64,000 nt of DNA from an uncultured Muribaculaceae bacterium (GCA_947625935.1 CANQQE010000005.1:62001-126000), one strand, 5' to 3'. Shown: positions 1-11,101, numbered from the stretch's first letter. Program-made: numbers and translations. The notes: generated by a model from the letters alone, not told the origin.

Positions 1-227
1 TTCATCTCCACCATCTGCCTGAAAGTGGCCGACGCGAGGTTAACGACGCTGTCGCGCCGTGCGGCCTCGATGGAATCCGCGCGCCACTGGTCGATTGAGT
101 CGGTGGCGGCCGTCACGGCTATCTCGTCGGTAAACTCGACCGACTCACCCCGCAACGGTTGCGGGGTGAGCCAGCAGAGTGAGACTATTGCCGATAGTAG
201 CAGAAACGCTGTTCGTAGCTGCTTCAT
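1..227 (-). CDS. Secreted protein of unknown function, N-terminal part only
   Basis: Seventy-five codons are visible on the minus strand before the window edge cuts the gene. It starts at the ATG at 227. Residues 5 to about 22 are hydrophobic (LLLSAIVSLCWL) and look like a signal peptide, so the product is probably exported. The next residues are rich in Asp, Glu, Ser and Arg and show no recognisable domain. The gene begins about 30 nt after the stop of the beta-propeller gene, so it is probably the last visible member of that operon. No function can be assigned from the fragment. Confidence 0.7.
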   Translation of the reverse strand, partial: MKQLRTAFLLLSAIVSLCWLTPQPLRGESVEFTDEIAVTAATDSIDQWRADSIEAARRDSVVNLASATFRQMVEM

Positions 228-257
228 GTTCAGTCGTGTGGGTTTGTTTAATAGTGA

Positions 258-2360
258 TTAGTCAAACACATCAAAGAAGGTGAACTCGGTCGATATGCGG
301 CGGTACTGGCTGCCTTTGTCTTCCGACACGCTGATGTAGTAGCGGTAGTCGGTGTTCATCTCTTTGAGTTTTTCAACGTTTTTGTCGAGGAAGTCTTTCA
401 CTCCGTAGGCGCGGAGGAATGCGAGTTGCTCGTTCTCCTTGATGCCTGTCTTCGGGTTGATGGTGATGGCGGTCAGTTGGTCATTCTGATAGACAGGTTC
501 GTCGTCGAAGTCGCCGTATGAGCCGTCATAGGCTATACCGTAGAGAATCGGGGTGGCGTCGGCTGAGCCTGTGATTTTAATGGCTGATTTTTTGCCGGCG
601 GTGAGGTATTGCCCCAGTTCGCTGTCAAACGCTTTCTTGATTATGTCGAGCATCGCTGTCGCGGCATGTGAGTCCTCCGCCTTGTATTTGCCCGGGCCGA
701 AATCTTCTTCGGCGGTAAATTCAGGCTCAACCTCATAGACGAAACGGACTTTGTAGTTGAGTATGCGGTTGCCGTTGGCGTCTATGTCGGGTTCAACGCT
801 TGAGCTGACAGTGATTTGCGTGTGATCCGAGATGACGTTGCGCGATTTGGCCTCCTCGACAACTTTGCGTCTGATTTCTTCAAGACGCATCTCCTCGAGC
901 CTTTGCTGTTGAAGCACCTCGAGCGAGATGACGTTGTCGTCACCTTCAAGGAAGCTCAGGGGTGTGCGGTCGAGGTTGTTGTAGATGTAGGTCTTTCCGT
1001 CTGCGGGATTGTAGATCTCGGCATAGATAATCTCGAATTTATCGTTGGCGGTCACACCGTATTTCACGTTGCGGAACTCGAGGTCTTTACCGCTCTTGAA
1101 GGCCACGACATCATCCTCCGACACGGGGAGATAGATGGCGGGCATATTCCCGAGGTTGATACCGAGCAAGCCTTGACCGCGGTCATATTTACCGAGCGAC
1201 ACCTCCGACATGGCGAGCTGGTCGCCGGCAAGGCGGGTGGCTATCTCATCCTCAAATTCCCGCAGCTTGTTTTTGCGGTTCTCGTCTGAGACGCGTTTGG
1301 CATAATCGTCCATCGACTCACCTGGTATCATCTTCAACCACTCGTCCATCATCTCTTTAGCACCGTCGGCCACGAGTTTACCGTAGTAGGGGGAGAGCTT
1401 CAGCATTCGGCGCACGTCGATTCCTCCGTCGACGGTGTAGGCCATAAGTGTGCGGCGGTATGAGTCGGGAATGAATTTCATATCTGTGATGCCACCTTTT
1501 TCGATGTCTATCACGTCACGGTCTTCGGGGTCGATGAGGTTTACGATTTCAATGGTGCGCGGTGAAGTGACTATGGCAACATATTTTCCGTCGAAGTTGT
1601 AATCAAACGCACGGCTGTTTCCAAGATTGTCAAGTTCTTTCTTTATCAGGAAGTTACGGGTGTCGTAGATGGTTAGGGTTCCGTCGTTGGTGAGAATCGC
1701 GAACTCAGTGTTGTCGTCGTTGAACCCTATGTCGCATATGGCTCCACCGAAATCCCACGTCTGGCGCGGTTTCTTCTCCTCGAAGTTGTAGACGGCGACC
1801 TTGGCCCCGTTGGTCATGGCCAGATAGTAGCCGTTCTCGCTGATGGCCATGTTGGTGGGGATGAACTGTAGCGGCATGGTGTCGATAGGCTCGAACGTGC
1901 GGGCGTCGAGAATGTTAAGACGCTTGTCGGTGGCGAGCAGGAAACGGCGGGCATCTCGGGTGTAGATGCCCGCAATGGGATTTCCGAGTTTCTTGTTCTT
2001 GAAATCCTTGATTTTTGTATCGGCTGTGCTCATTTTGAATGCTGCGCCGCGGTTTTTATTTTTGTCAAAGGATATAAGCATGAAGTTCGCGCCCGATGGG
2101 GAGATTTCCATGCTTTTCACGATTTTCCCCAATTCGGCAAGCTCTTTGTTGCTAAGAGTCTGGGCATGGTCTCCGACAAATGTGAATATACCTGAGCCAT
2201 AGGATACTATTCCTCCGGGCTGACCACCTTTGATGGTAAAGGAATATTGGGTTTTTAAGGTTTGGTTGGTTTCGACTTGGGCATAGGCGGTAGATGGAAT
2301 CGCTAATGTGAGAGCTGAGGCTATCGCCCATCTGATGATTTTATCGGCAAAATGTCGCAT
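258..2360 (-). CDS. Exported beta-propeller-like protein with degenerate OmpA-like C-terminus
   Basis: A 700-residue protein with a clear signal peptide (about residues 1-28, ending AYA). Residues 60 to about 330 read as repeated WD40/YVTN-like blades, with recurring patterns such as ISENGYYLAM and GFNDDNTEFAIL. The middle is charged and may be helical. The last 140 residues contain ITGSADATPI followed by a conserved N/RA spacing, which resembles a weak OmpA-like peptidoglycan-binding fold. It lies 48 nt after the FecR-like gene and is probably co-transcribed with it from the promoter at 3322-3354. Role inferred: periplasmic scaffold or sensor partner of the CHASE2 protein. The substrate is unknown, and the OmpA-like reading is tentative. 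Confidence 0.65.
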   Translation of the reverse strand: MRHFADKIIRWAIASALTLAIPSTAYAQVETNQTLKTQYSFTIKGGQPGGIVSYGSGIFTFVGDHAQTLSNKELAELGKIVKSMEISPSGANFMLISFDKNKNRGAAFKMSTADTKIKDFKNKKLGNPIAGIYTRDARRFLLATDKRLNILDARTFEPIDTMPLQFIPTNMAISENGYYLAMTNGAKVAVYNFEEKKPRQTWDFGGAICDIGFNDDNTEFAILTNDGTLTIYDTRNFLIKKELDNLGNSRAFDYNFDGKYVAIVTSPRTIEIVNLIDPEDRDVIDIEKGGITDMKFIPDSYRRTLMAYTVDGGIDVRRMLKLSPYYGKLVADGAKEMMDEWLKMIPGESMDDYAKRVSDENRKNKLREFEDEIATRLAGDQLAMSEVSLGKYDRGQGLLGINLGNMPAIYLPVSEDDVVAFKSGKDLEFRNVKYGVTANDKFEIIYAEIYNPADGKTYIYNNLDRTPLSFLEGDDNVISLEVLQQQRLEEMRLEEIRRKVVEEAKSRNVISDHTQITVSSSVEPDIDANGNRILNYKVRFVYEVEPEFTAEEDFGPGKYKAEDSHAATAMLDIIKKAFDSELGQYLTAGKKSAIKITGSADATPILYGIAYDGSYGDFDDEPVYQNDQLTAITINPKTGIKENEQLAFLRAYGVKDFLDKNVEKLKEMNTDYRYYISVSEDKGSQYRRISTEFTFFDVFD

Positions 2361-2408
2361 GATGTTGGGTAATAAAGGTTCAAACGGTTTGATATTTTAT
2401 TTGATTTA

Positions 2409-3245
2409 TTATAAAGTTAGGATGTAGGCGGGGGTTTCGTCATCGGCCGCGGTGGTCGCTTTTGATGCGGCCTCGCGTACTTTGGGTATCAGTTCGTCGA
2501 TGTCGAAATAGTAGGGGGTCATGATAAGAATGTGGCGGTTGCCAGGTTGCAGGCCCCTGAACTGCTCGCGGCTTATGGATTGGCCGGGTAGCACGACGTA
2601 GCAGCCCATAGGCTGTCCCAGTTCCGATATGGCTGCGGTAGAGATTGAGTCGCCTTGGATCTTTATGATATTGAAATAAACGGGAAAATCAATGGTGTTT
2701 TCAAGTCGGAACGACAGTCCGGAATCGCCTGTGGCGGTGTGGGTTACTGTCACGGGTAGTGGCTTCGGGTCCCGGGTGTTGATGGTCGACGCTATCCAGT
2801 TGCCGAGATGGGTAGGGTCGGCCTCCATCTTCTCGGCGGTGGGGTCATATTGCTCCATGGTGCGGGTCACCTTCCCTTTCTGTACCCACATCGGGCTTTT
2901 GTTTTTGGATGTGCCCAAGCGGGTCATTTGAAGATTGCCCCCGACGTTCGCCCCGTGGTCGTTCGCCTTGATTTGTGCGTCAATCATGATGCGCGTGACG
3001 TTAAACTCCCCGGCTCTTGTCGAGGTGAATATTTTGGAGTTGACCGAGTTCAGAATCTCGACCTTGGCGCCCTGCGGAATGTGGATATTGTCGGTGGCGT
3101 TCACCTCCATCCCTTTTTGCACCGGCACAAGTTGCCCGCTGCGTTCGATTCTGACATCACCTTTCGATGAGTGGATGGTGTATTTTGCCATTGCCGTGAA
3201 CATCGGCAACAAGGCGGCTAACGTGATAAGTATAAGTTTCTTCAT
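2409..3245 (-). CDS. Exported FecR-like domain protein
   Basis: I chose the ATG at 3245 rather than the upstream in-frame ATG at 3290, because a signal peptide starts there (MKKLILITLAALLPMFTAMA). The mature N-terminus (YTIHSSKGDVRIERSGQLVP, then KGMEV and IPQGAKVEIL) has the beta-sandwich pattern of FecR-like domains, which typically sit in the periplasm next to signalling proteins. The C-terminal half (about residues 150-278) looks like a second all-beta domain that I do not recognise. A consensus promoter ends about 75 nt upstream. The neighbours are a CHASE2 membrane protein and a beta-propeller, a combination also seen around sensor or peptidase clusters in other bacteria. The ligand is unknown. 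Confidence 0.6.
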   Translation of the reverse strand: MKKLILITLAALLPMFTAMAKYTIHSSKGDVRIERSGQLVPVQKGMEVNATDNIHIPQGAKVEILNSVNSKIFTSTRAGEFNVTRIMIDAQIKANDHGANVGGNLQMTRLGTSKNKSPMWVQKGKVTRTMEQYDPTAEKMEADPTHLGNWIASTINTRDPKPLPVTVTHTATGDSGLSFRLENTIDFPVYFNIIKIQGDSISTAAISELGQPMGCYVVLPGQSISREQFRGLQPGNRHILIMTPYYFDIDELIPKVREAASKATTAADDETPAYILTL

Positions 3246-3321
3246 GATTTCACACTGTTGTCGTTTTTCATAAGGTCTACTAATAATCACCTGATTACGT
3301 CATAGCTCGATTTAGACTTTG

Positions 3322-3354
3322 CAAATATAAATAAAAATATTGTTAAACGACAAA
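3322..3354 (-). promoter_or_regulatory. Bacteroidetes-type promoter for the FecR-like operon
   Basis: On the minus strand a -33 TTTG (3354-3351) is followed after 21 bp by a -7 TATATTTG (3329-3322), matching TAnnTTTG. Transcription would start near 3315, giving a leader of roughly 70 nt. The FecR-like gene and those after it can therefore be expressed apart from the CHASE2 gene. Confidence 0.6.
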
Positions 3355-3394
3355 TTTATTTATATCTTAAATTGTGACGGGAGGGGGTAATTTA

Positions 3395-4603
3395 TTATGT
3401 ATCAGTCGGTTGTGTGTTGTTTCTGCTTCGCGCGACTGCCATACGGGAGTGTAGCGTGCGTAGTCGTTTCACCCCCCATTGGCATATGGTGGTCAGTCCG
3501 ATCCATGTGTCGCAGGCAAACAGACCGAATGTTATCATCAGGAATGAGAGTGAGAAGTCGGTGATGACCCTATGTTCGATGAAAAGATAATAGCCTATGC
3601 GCACTATCAGATAGAGCATAAGCACCTGTATGATTCTGAGAACCATACCCTTTATGCCGAGGTTGATGGCTATGTTGAGATAGACTAAGAGAAAGCATAG
3701 ACCCAGTGCGATGATCCAGTTCTGAGCGTCGGTCAACTGTGTGAAGTACTGGCGTTCGATGATGGTGCTGATGGCGTGGGCGTGGATGCGGACACCCGGC
3801 ATCGACATCTCGGTCGGGGTGGGATGCTGGTCTCCCTCGTCACGGAGCGCTCCGAGCAGCACGATTTTACCGCGTATGCTTTCGGCATTGTCGGCTATTT
3901 CTGATGGCTCAAGCTCGATAAATTCCCTCGACGGGAAGTTGATGACTTCGAGGGCGCGGCCGCGCTCATACAATTCCTCGATTGCAACGGGGTCGAGCTT
4001 TTCGGCAACAGCCACCGCGAATGAGTTGACGCGCGTGCCGCGGGCACCTTCAAAATAGACGGGAAATTTCCTCACGGCCGATTTCTCATGCTTGGTGGGT
4101 AGGTTGACGGCGGCGTAGGTCAATTGAGGAAGTTGGTCTTGAAAAAACGATTTCTCGTCAATTCTGAATTTCTGGCGGTGGTCACCTGTTTCACCGTCGG
4201 GGGTTACTGTCATGGCAAGAACAATGCCGGGGCAATTGCTTATCGCTTCAATCAGGGCGTCGTCATGACCCGACGGTTGGTTAAATGTAGCGTCAATCCC
4301 GACCGCTCCGGGCTCACATAGGGTGAGCAGGTCGATGATTTGGGCTATGTCAAACCGGTCGGCTGTGTCGATATTGACTATTATGATATTGGGATCGAGC
4401 GTCTTGACACTGCGCTGGTTGGCAACCGTGTTGAAAAAGTCGGTCACTGAAAAGTCGCGTTTGTCCTGTAGTGACATGAACGTGGATTCGGAAAACGCGA
4501 GCGGTTTTATGAAAAGAGCCGACAGTAGGTAGGCCAAAGCGACGATACACGCCGTCTTGAGCAGGTTGCGCAGCACTGTGTGGTTTGATTTGTTGTCGGC
4601 CAT
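3395..4603 (-). CDS. CHASE2-domain membrane protein
   Basis: A 402-residue protein with one N-terminal membrane helix (about residues 16-35), a large extracytoplasmic domain, and three helices near residues 290-375 ahead of a short basic tail. The extracytoplasmic part carries CHASE2 hallmarks: IIIVNIDTAD, VGIDATFNQP followed by a D-x-x-L motif, RGKIVLLGA, and MPGVRIHAHAISTI before the first C-terminal helix. CHASE2 is a sensory domain normally coupled to cytoplasmic kinases, cyclases or peptidases. Here there is no cytoplasmic output domain, so signalling must go through partners, plausibly the co-oriented FecR-like and propeller proteins. A TATATTCG box at 4631-4624 is a weak candidate promoter. 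Confidence 0.75.
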   Translation of the reverse strand: MADNKSNHTVLRNLLKTACIVALAYLLSALFIKPLAFSESTFMSLQDKRDFSVTDFFNTVANQRSVKTLDPNIIIVNIDTADRFDIAQIIDLLTLCEPGAVGIDATFNQPSGHDDALIEAISNCPGIVLAMTVTPDGETGDHRQKFRIDEKSFFQDQLPQLTYAAVNLPTKHEKSAVRKFPVYFEGARGTRVNSFAVAVAEKLDPVAIEELYERGRALEVINFPSREFIELEPSEIADNAESIRGKIVLLGALRDEGDQHPTPTEMSMPGVRIHAHAISTIIERQYFTQLTDAQNWIIALGLCFLLVYLNIAINLGIKGMVLRIIQVLMLYLIVRIGYYLFIEHRVITDFSLSFLMITFGLFACDTWIGLTTICQWGVKRLRTLHSRMAVARSRNNTQPTDT

Positions 4604-4640
4604 TGTGTGTCAAGGTTATGGCGCGAATATACAAATAAAA

Positions 4641-4671
4641 TCCCGGACCGAATCCCTAAATCGGCCCGGGA
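4641..4671 (-). terminator. Intrinsic terminator after the GH97 gene
   Basis: TCCCGG-CCGA pairs with TCGG-CCGGGA across one mismatch. On the minus strand it is followed by TTTTATTT. It sits 40 nt beyond the GH97 stop and ends that transcript before the CHASE2 gene. Confidence 0.65.
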
Positions 4672-4711
4672 GACTTAAAAACAATCTTTTTTAGCTTGGT
4701 TGAACGTTGGT

Positions 4712-6925
<2,214 letters not shown>

Positions 6926-6987
6926 TCAAGACGATTCATAGCGAAGTTAGTCAAAAAGTAGACGGATTCAGAGGCTTATAAGAGGGT

Positions 6988-7010
6988 AATTCTCTGTTGT
7001 GCAGAGAATT
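6988..7010 (-). terminator. Stem-loop after the DUF6377 regulator
   Basis: A perfect 9-bp inverted repeat (AATTCTCTG / CAGAGAATT) with a 5-nt loop lies 63 nt past the regulator stop. It is AT-rich and has no strong U-run, so it is a terminator or an mRNA 3'-end stabiliser. Confidence 0.45.
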
Positions 7011-7072
7011 AATGCTGAATGATAGGTGCGAAAAATATAGTTGAAATATCGACTGTTTCAAGGCCGGTTCTA

Positions 7073-8728
7073 TTAATCGAAGCGTCCTATGAGCATCACT
7101 TTTGACTCAAGGAGGTCGCGGTCGCCCAAAGCACGGTTGCGTATGCGGGTGCGATAGTTGTAAATCGTGCTGACCGAATACCTGAGGAATTTCGATATTT
7201 TATTGCTGTCGTCTATTCCGAGCCTGATCAGGGCGTATATCCTAAGCTCAGTGGTCAATTGGCCTTCGGCTTTCGGCGTGATGCGCCAGTCGGGGCTAAG
7301 GAGGCTGTTGAAATCATCGACGAATGTGGGGAATAGGTTGAGAAACGCTTCGTCAAACTCTTTGTAAAACTCTTCAAGTTGAGCGTTGACGGTTGCCGAC
7401 GAGTTGACTGAGCGTTTGGCCTCGCCGATTCTTCCCAAAGAGAGCATCCGCGCAATTCCTTTGCGCTGAGAGTCAAGCCTTTCTATGTATGAGGAGCATT
7501 GGTTCATATATCGGGCTATGTACTCGGTTTTGAGCCTTGAGTTTTCGGCGATTGCCTGATTGGCGCGGCTCAACCTTTCGTTGCCGGCCTGCAGCTCGTT
7601 GTTGGCGTCGCGCAGCTCTTCGTTAAGGTTGCGCAGCGTGGCCCTCGCCTCGCTGACTTTGCGCATCTGTCGCCGCAGGCGCCATGCCAACGCTATCAGC
7701 GCAAGGACAAGGATGATGACGACCAATATCGTTATGCGCAGCCGGCGGCTCTCGTCGCTGATTTTGGCCGTGTACATCTGATTGACGACAGGGAATATGT
7801 CGTTGACTTGGATGACGCGGAGCCGGGCGTTGCATTTGGCGGCGTCATCGAGTGTTGTGGTCAGATAGCGGTAGGCGTGGTCTATGTCGCCGTCGAGATA
7901 CAATAGCTGTGCGAGTTCGAGGAGCGACAGATACTCCCTGACACCTGATTTCATGTCGGCGGTCGCTGACATGGCGAGTGCTTCCTTTTGGCGTTGAGTG
8001 TCGCCCAAGGCTTCATATGCTTTTGCCAAGGTGTAGGCGGTTATCGCGCGCTCATGTTCCCCTGCGTCCCTGATGTCGGCCTCACGTTTGAGCAGGACAG
8101 TTATGGCCGAGTCTGGCGAGCCAAAGGCTATCATTCGGTCGGCCCTGAGTATGTCGGTCATCAGTGAGCCGGGAGTGTGGGTGCTGATAAGCGAGTCGCG
8201 GTAGGAGTTGGTTAGCTGTGTATAGCTTTGTCTGGACGCCGGGTCGATGGAATAGTCGGCGAGCAGTCCGTAGACAGTGCGGTTCACATGAAAGTAGAAT
8301 CTTCTCAAACCGTTGGTCGGCAGCGATTCGGGTGAAATGGAATCGATGATGCCTATAGCCTCGCGGTACATACCGGCGGTGGCGAGCACGTTGGCCACGT
8401 TGAGCCGTCCGCGCTGCACAAGGCTGTCAATGCCTATCCGGTTGGCTGTCTCAAGGCTCTGGCGGGAGTATAGCAGCGATGAGTCGGTGTTGAACGACTG
8501 GTAAAGGTCATGGAGGTCGCAGAGGGCTTTGAATCGAGCGAGGTCATCGCGCGAATGCTCAAGCCTGTGGCGCGCCAACGCGATGTTGCGGCGGTGTTGG
8601 GCGATGTAGGCCGGGCGGTCTGCTATGGCTTGGTCAAGGACTCTGATGAGCGAGTCGAGGTTTCCGGCTCCGCGCATTGCGCAGATGCCGTAAATGGCCA
8701 ACGCTATCGTTATCAGTAGTCGGTTCAT
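7073..8728 (-). CDS. DUF6377-type transcriptional regulator with TPR sensor and single membrane helix
   Basis: The 551-residue product starts at the ATG at 8728; the TTG at 8734 is less likely. It has an N-terminal signal or anchor segment, an all-helical TPR-like region to about residue 310, one membrane helix (ITILVVIILVLALIALAW, about 325-345), a coiled coil (about 350-400) and a C-terminal DUF6377 region. The last 60 residues contain a LuxR/FixJ-like helix-turn-helix (DDSNKISKFLRYSVSTIYNY). Such one-piece sensor-regulators occur in Bacteroidales next to polysaccharide-use genes. Its position directly upstream of the GH97 gene on the same strand suggests control of starch or oligosaccharide use. 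How a membrane-bound factor reaches the DNA is not visible from sequence. Confidence 0.75.
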   Translation of the reverse strand: MNRLLITIALAIYGICAMRGAGNLDSLIRVLDQAIADRPAYIAQHRRNIALARHRLEHSRDDLARFKALCDLHDLYQSFNTDSSLLYSRQSLETANRIGIDSLVQRGRLNVANVLATAGMYREAIGIIDSISPESLPTNGLRRFYFHVNRTVYGLLADYSIDPASRQSYTQLTNSYRDSLISTHTPGSLMTDILRADRMIAFGSPDSAITVLLKREADIRDAGEHERAITAYTLAKAYEALGDTQRQKEALAMSATADMKSGVREYLSLLELAQLLYLDGDIDHAYRYLTTTLDDAAKCNARLRVIQVNDIFPVVNQMYTAKISDESRRLRITILVVIILVLALIALAWRLRRQMRKVSEARATLRNLNEELRDANNELQAGNERLSRANQAIAENSRLKTEYIARYMNQCSSYIERLDSQRKGIARMLSLGRIGEAKRSVNSSATVNAQLEEFYKEFDEAFLNLFPTFVDDFNSLLSPDWRITPKAEGQLTTELRIYALIRLGIDDSNKISKFLRYSVSTIYNYRTRIRNRALGDRDLLESKVMLIGRFD

Positions 8729-8757
8729 CGTCAAAGCGTGATGTGATGGCTAAAAAA

Positions 8758-8789
8758 CAACCCCCGGGCGGTTACTGGCCGAGGGGTTG
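8758..8789 (-). terminator. Strong intrinsic terminator after the HIT gene
   Basis: CAACCCC pairs with GGGGTTG around an inner GC-rich stem, and on the minus strand the hairpin runs straight into TTTTTT. It closes the greA-HIT transcript 33 nt after the HIT stop. Confidence 0.8.
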
Positions 8790-8821
8790 TGTGGATTGTA
8801 TCGTTTGAGCGGCCGGGGCTG

Positions 8822-9220
8822 TCAGGCTTTGAACTCGGCGGCGATTGCCTCGGCTATGCGCTTCATATCATCGGCATCGGCCGCGGGGCGCGCTTTCGAG
8901 AAGCTCATGTCCGACTCCTGGTTGATGGGGATGAGGTGGATGTGGGCATGGGGAACCTCAAGACCGATTACTGTGACCCCTATCCGCTTGCAGGGAACAG
9001 CCTTTTCGAGTGCTTTGGCTACCTTTTTAGCAAAAATGTTGAGCTGCGCCAGCTCGTCGTCGCTGAGGTCAAATATATAGCTGACCTCACGTTTGGGGAC
9101 AACGAGCGTGTGGCCCGGTGCGACAGGGTTGATGTCGAGAAATGCGTAGTGCTTATCATCCTCGGCTACTTTGTACGAGGGGATTTCCCCGGCGATTATG
9201 CGGCTGAAAATAGATGGCAT
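8822..9220 (-). CDS. HIT-family nucleotide hydrolase (Hint-like)
   Basis: A 132-residue soluble protein with the whole HIT fold. It begins SIFSRIIAGEIPSYKV, which is typical of the Hint branch, and carries the catalytic histidine triad HAHIHLIP near residue 94. Family members hydrolyse adenosine phosphoramidates and related nucleoside monophosphate conjugates in the cytoplasm. It begins 20 nt after the greA stop, so the two genes form an operon, and a strong terminator follows. Nothing unusual is seen. Confidence 0.93.
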   Translation of the reverse strand: MPSIFSRIIAGEIPSYKVAEDDKHYAFLDINPVAPGHTLVVPKREVSYIFDLSDDELAQLNIFAKKVAKALEKAVPCKRIGVTVIGLEVPHAHIHLIPINQESDMSFSKARPAADADDMKRIAEAIAAEFKA

Positions 9221-9240
9221 GGTGCGGGTGGTTTAGTTAA

Positions 9241-9711
9241 TTAAAATGAGATTTCTACGATTTCAAACTTCTTGATGCCCGACGGTACCTTGATTTCCAC
9301 TACCTCCCCGAACTTGTGGCCGAGAAGCCCTTGGGCGATGGGGGTGCTCGACGCGATTTTTTTCTCCTTGAGGTTCGCCTCGCTGTCGGCAACGATGGTA
9401 TATTCGACAGTCATACCGCTCGCCATGTCTTTGATTTTTACGCGGTTCATGATCTGAACCTCCTCCGTGTTGAGCTTGCTCTCGTCTATGATGCGAGCAT
9501 TGGCGACAAGATCCTTGAGCTGGGCGATTTTCATCTCCAGCATACCCTGGGCCTCTTTCGCGGCATCATATTCGGCGTTTTCCGAGAGGTCCCCCTTGTC
9601 GCGGGCCTCAGCGATCGCGCGTGATATCTCTGGACGCTTAACCGATTCGAGATAAGCGATTTCTTCCATCTTTTTCTTATAACCGTCTTTGGTCATGAAA
9701 GTGATAGCCAT
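9241..9711 (-). CDS. greA: Transcription elongation factor GreA
   Basis: At 156 residues the protein has the usual GreA length. The N-terminal coiled-coil hairpin (about residues 1-75) has the acidic tip motif SENAEYDAAKEAQ, which reaches into the RNA polymerase secondary channel and stimulates transcript cleavage. The C-terminal FKBP-like domain ends with TPIAQGLLGHKFGEVVEIKVP. It rescues backtracked polymerase. It is the first gene of the greA-HIT operon and is divergent from prfB. A TAACTTTG box lies about 95 nt upstream. Confidence 0.96.
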   Translation of the reverse strand: MAITFMTKDGYKKKMEEIAYLESVKRPEISRAIAEARDKGDLSENAEYDAAKEAQGMLEMKIAQLKDLVANARIIDESKLNTEEVQIMNRVKIKDMASGMTVEYTIVADSEANLKEKKIASSTPIAQGLLGHKFGEVVEIKVPSGIKKFEIVEISF

Positions 9712-9807
9712 GGCTGAATATTTTAAATTTAAAGTAAAAAATAAAAGAATCTCGGCCCTGTGGACGAGACCCCCTTACGGCGTTGGATTGTTTGTTAATT
9801 TCACTGG

Positions 9808-9815
9808 CAAAGTTA
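9808..9815 (-). promoter_or_regulatory. -7 element of the greA-HIT promoter
   Basis: TAACTTTG on the minus strand matches the Bacteroidetes TAnnTTTG box. A TTTG at 9843-9840 is 24 bp upstream, slightly far for a -33 element. On the plus strand a weaker TATCTTCG at 9923-9930 may serve prfB. Confidence 0.45.
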
Positions 9816-9966
9816 GTTAATTATTTTTGATTTCTCCAGCAAACAGAGTGATTTTATCATATTTTTACAATTCAGCCCTCCCCTTATATGACCCCCGATT
9901 ACTGGAAACCCCTGAAAATTACTATCTTCGCGGTCGAAACTAACGTTTAACAAACTATAAACAGAC

Positions 9967-11091
9967 GTGATTACTCAAGACCAATTAAAGGATGCGTCAG
10001 ACCGCACCGCCGCTCTGAAACGCTATCTCGACATTGACAACAAAAAAATCCAGATCGAGGAGGAGGAGCTTCGTACCCATGTTCCTGACTTTTGGGAACA
10101 CCCTCAAGAAGCTCAGATACAGATGAAAAAAATCAAAGACCTGCAGCAGTGGGTAAACGGTTACACTGAGGTGGCTAAGGCCGTCGACGAGCTTTCGCTC
10201 GCATGGGACTTCATCAAGGAGGGGCTGATCGAGGAGGAAGAAATAGACAAACTCTATGCGCAGGCAATCGAGCAAATAGAGAATCTGGAGCTGAAAAATA
10301 TGTTGCGACGCGAGGAGGATAAACTCGGCGTGGTGCTGAAAATCAACTCGGGCGCGGGTGGCACAGAGAGCCAGGACTGGGCTTCGATGCTGATGAGAAT
10401 GTATATGCGTTGGGCCGAAAAACACGGTTACAAGCTGTCAATCTCAAACTTGCTCGACGGTGACGAGGCCGGCATAAAATCATGCACGATAAACATAGAG
10501 GGTGACTTCGCCTACGGTTATCTCAAAAGCGAGAACGGCGTGCATCGGTTAGTGAGGGTGTCGCCATACAACGCTCAGGGAAAGCGCATGACATCGTTCG
10601 CTTCGGTGTTTGTAACACCGCTCGTCGATGACACCATAGAGGTGAAAGTCGAGCCTGCGCTTCTGTCGTGGGACACCTTCCGTTCGGGAGGCGCCGGTGG
10701 ACAGAACGTCAACAAAGTGGAGTCGGGTGTCCGCTTGCGCTATCAGTTTACCGATCCCTATACGGGTGAGAAGGAGGAGATACTGATTGAAAACACCGAA
10801 ACCCGCGACCAGCCTAAGAATAAGGAAAACGCTCTGCGTCAGCTACGTTCCATACTTTATGATAAGGAACTCCAGCATCGTTTGCAGGAGCAGGCCAAGG
10901 TGGAGGCCGGGAAGATGAAAATCGAGTGGGGTTCGCAGATACGTTCGTATGTATTCGATGACCGCCGTGTGAAAGACCACCGCACGGGGCATCAGACGAG
11001 CGATGTGGGCGGCGTGATGGACGGCGATATAGACGGTTTTATCAAGTCGTATCTTATGGAGTTTGCCGCCTCGGAGGTCGAGAATCAGTAG
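9967..11091 (+). CDS. prfB: Peptide chain release factor 2
   Basis: A 374-residue RF2 that ends translation at UAA and UGA. The start is GTG at 9967, because an in-frame TAA sits at 9958 and leaves no earlier choice. The catalytic loop SGGAGGQNVNKVESG is intact. The codon-recognition tripeptide, SPF in E. coli RF2, reads SPY here (RVSPYNAQGKR). The region that holds the autoregulatory frameshift in many bacteria (CTT TGA C) reads TAT CTC GAC in one open frame (R19-Y-L-D22), so the programmed +1 frameshift is absent. argB starts 10 nt downstream, giving a prfB-argB-argE operon. Confidence 0.96.
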   Translation: MITQDQLKDASDRTAALKRYLDIDNKKIQIEEEELRTHVPDFWEHPQEAQIQMKKIKDLQQWVNGYTEVAKAVDELSLAWDFIKEGLIEEEEIDKLYAQAIEQIENLELKNMLRREEDKLGVVLKINSGAGGTESQDWASMLMRMYMRWAEKHGYKLSISNLLDGDEAGIKSCTINIEGDFAYGYLKSENGVHRLVRVSPYNAQGKRMTSFASVFVTPLVDDTIEVKVEPALLSWDTFRSGGAGGQNVNKVESGVRLRYQFTDPYTGEKEEILIENTETRDQPKNKENALRQLRSILYDKELQHRLQEQAKVEAGKMKIEWGSQIRSYVFDDRRVKDHRTGHQTSDVGGVMDGDIDGFIKSYLMEFAASEVENQ

Positions 11092-11101
11092 CTGAGCTGA
11101 G

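Noticed and set aside
816..1289. 157-residue open frame antisense to the propeller gene
   Set aside because: The minus-strand protein has a signal peptide and domain structure, while the antisense frame is a codon-bias shadow.
9980..10040. Possible programmed frameshift or pseudogene in prfB
   Set aside because: The frame is open throughout and all RF2 motifs are in one frame.
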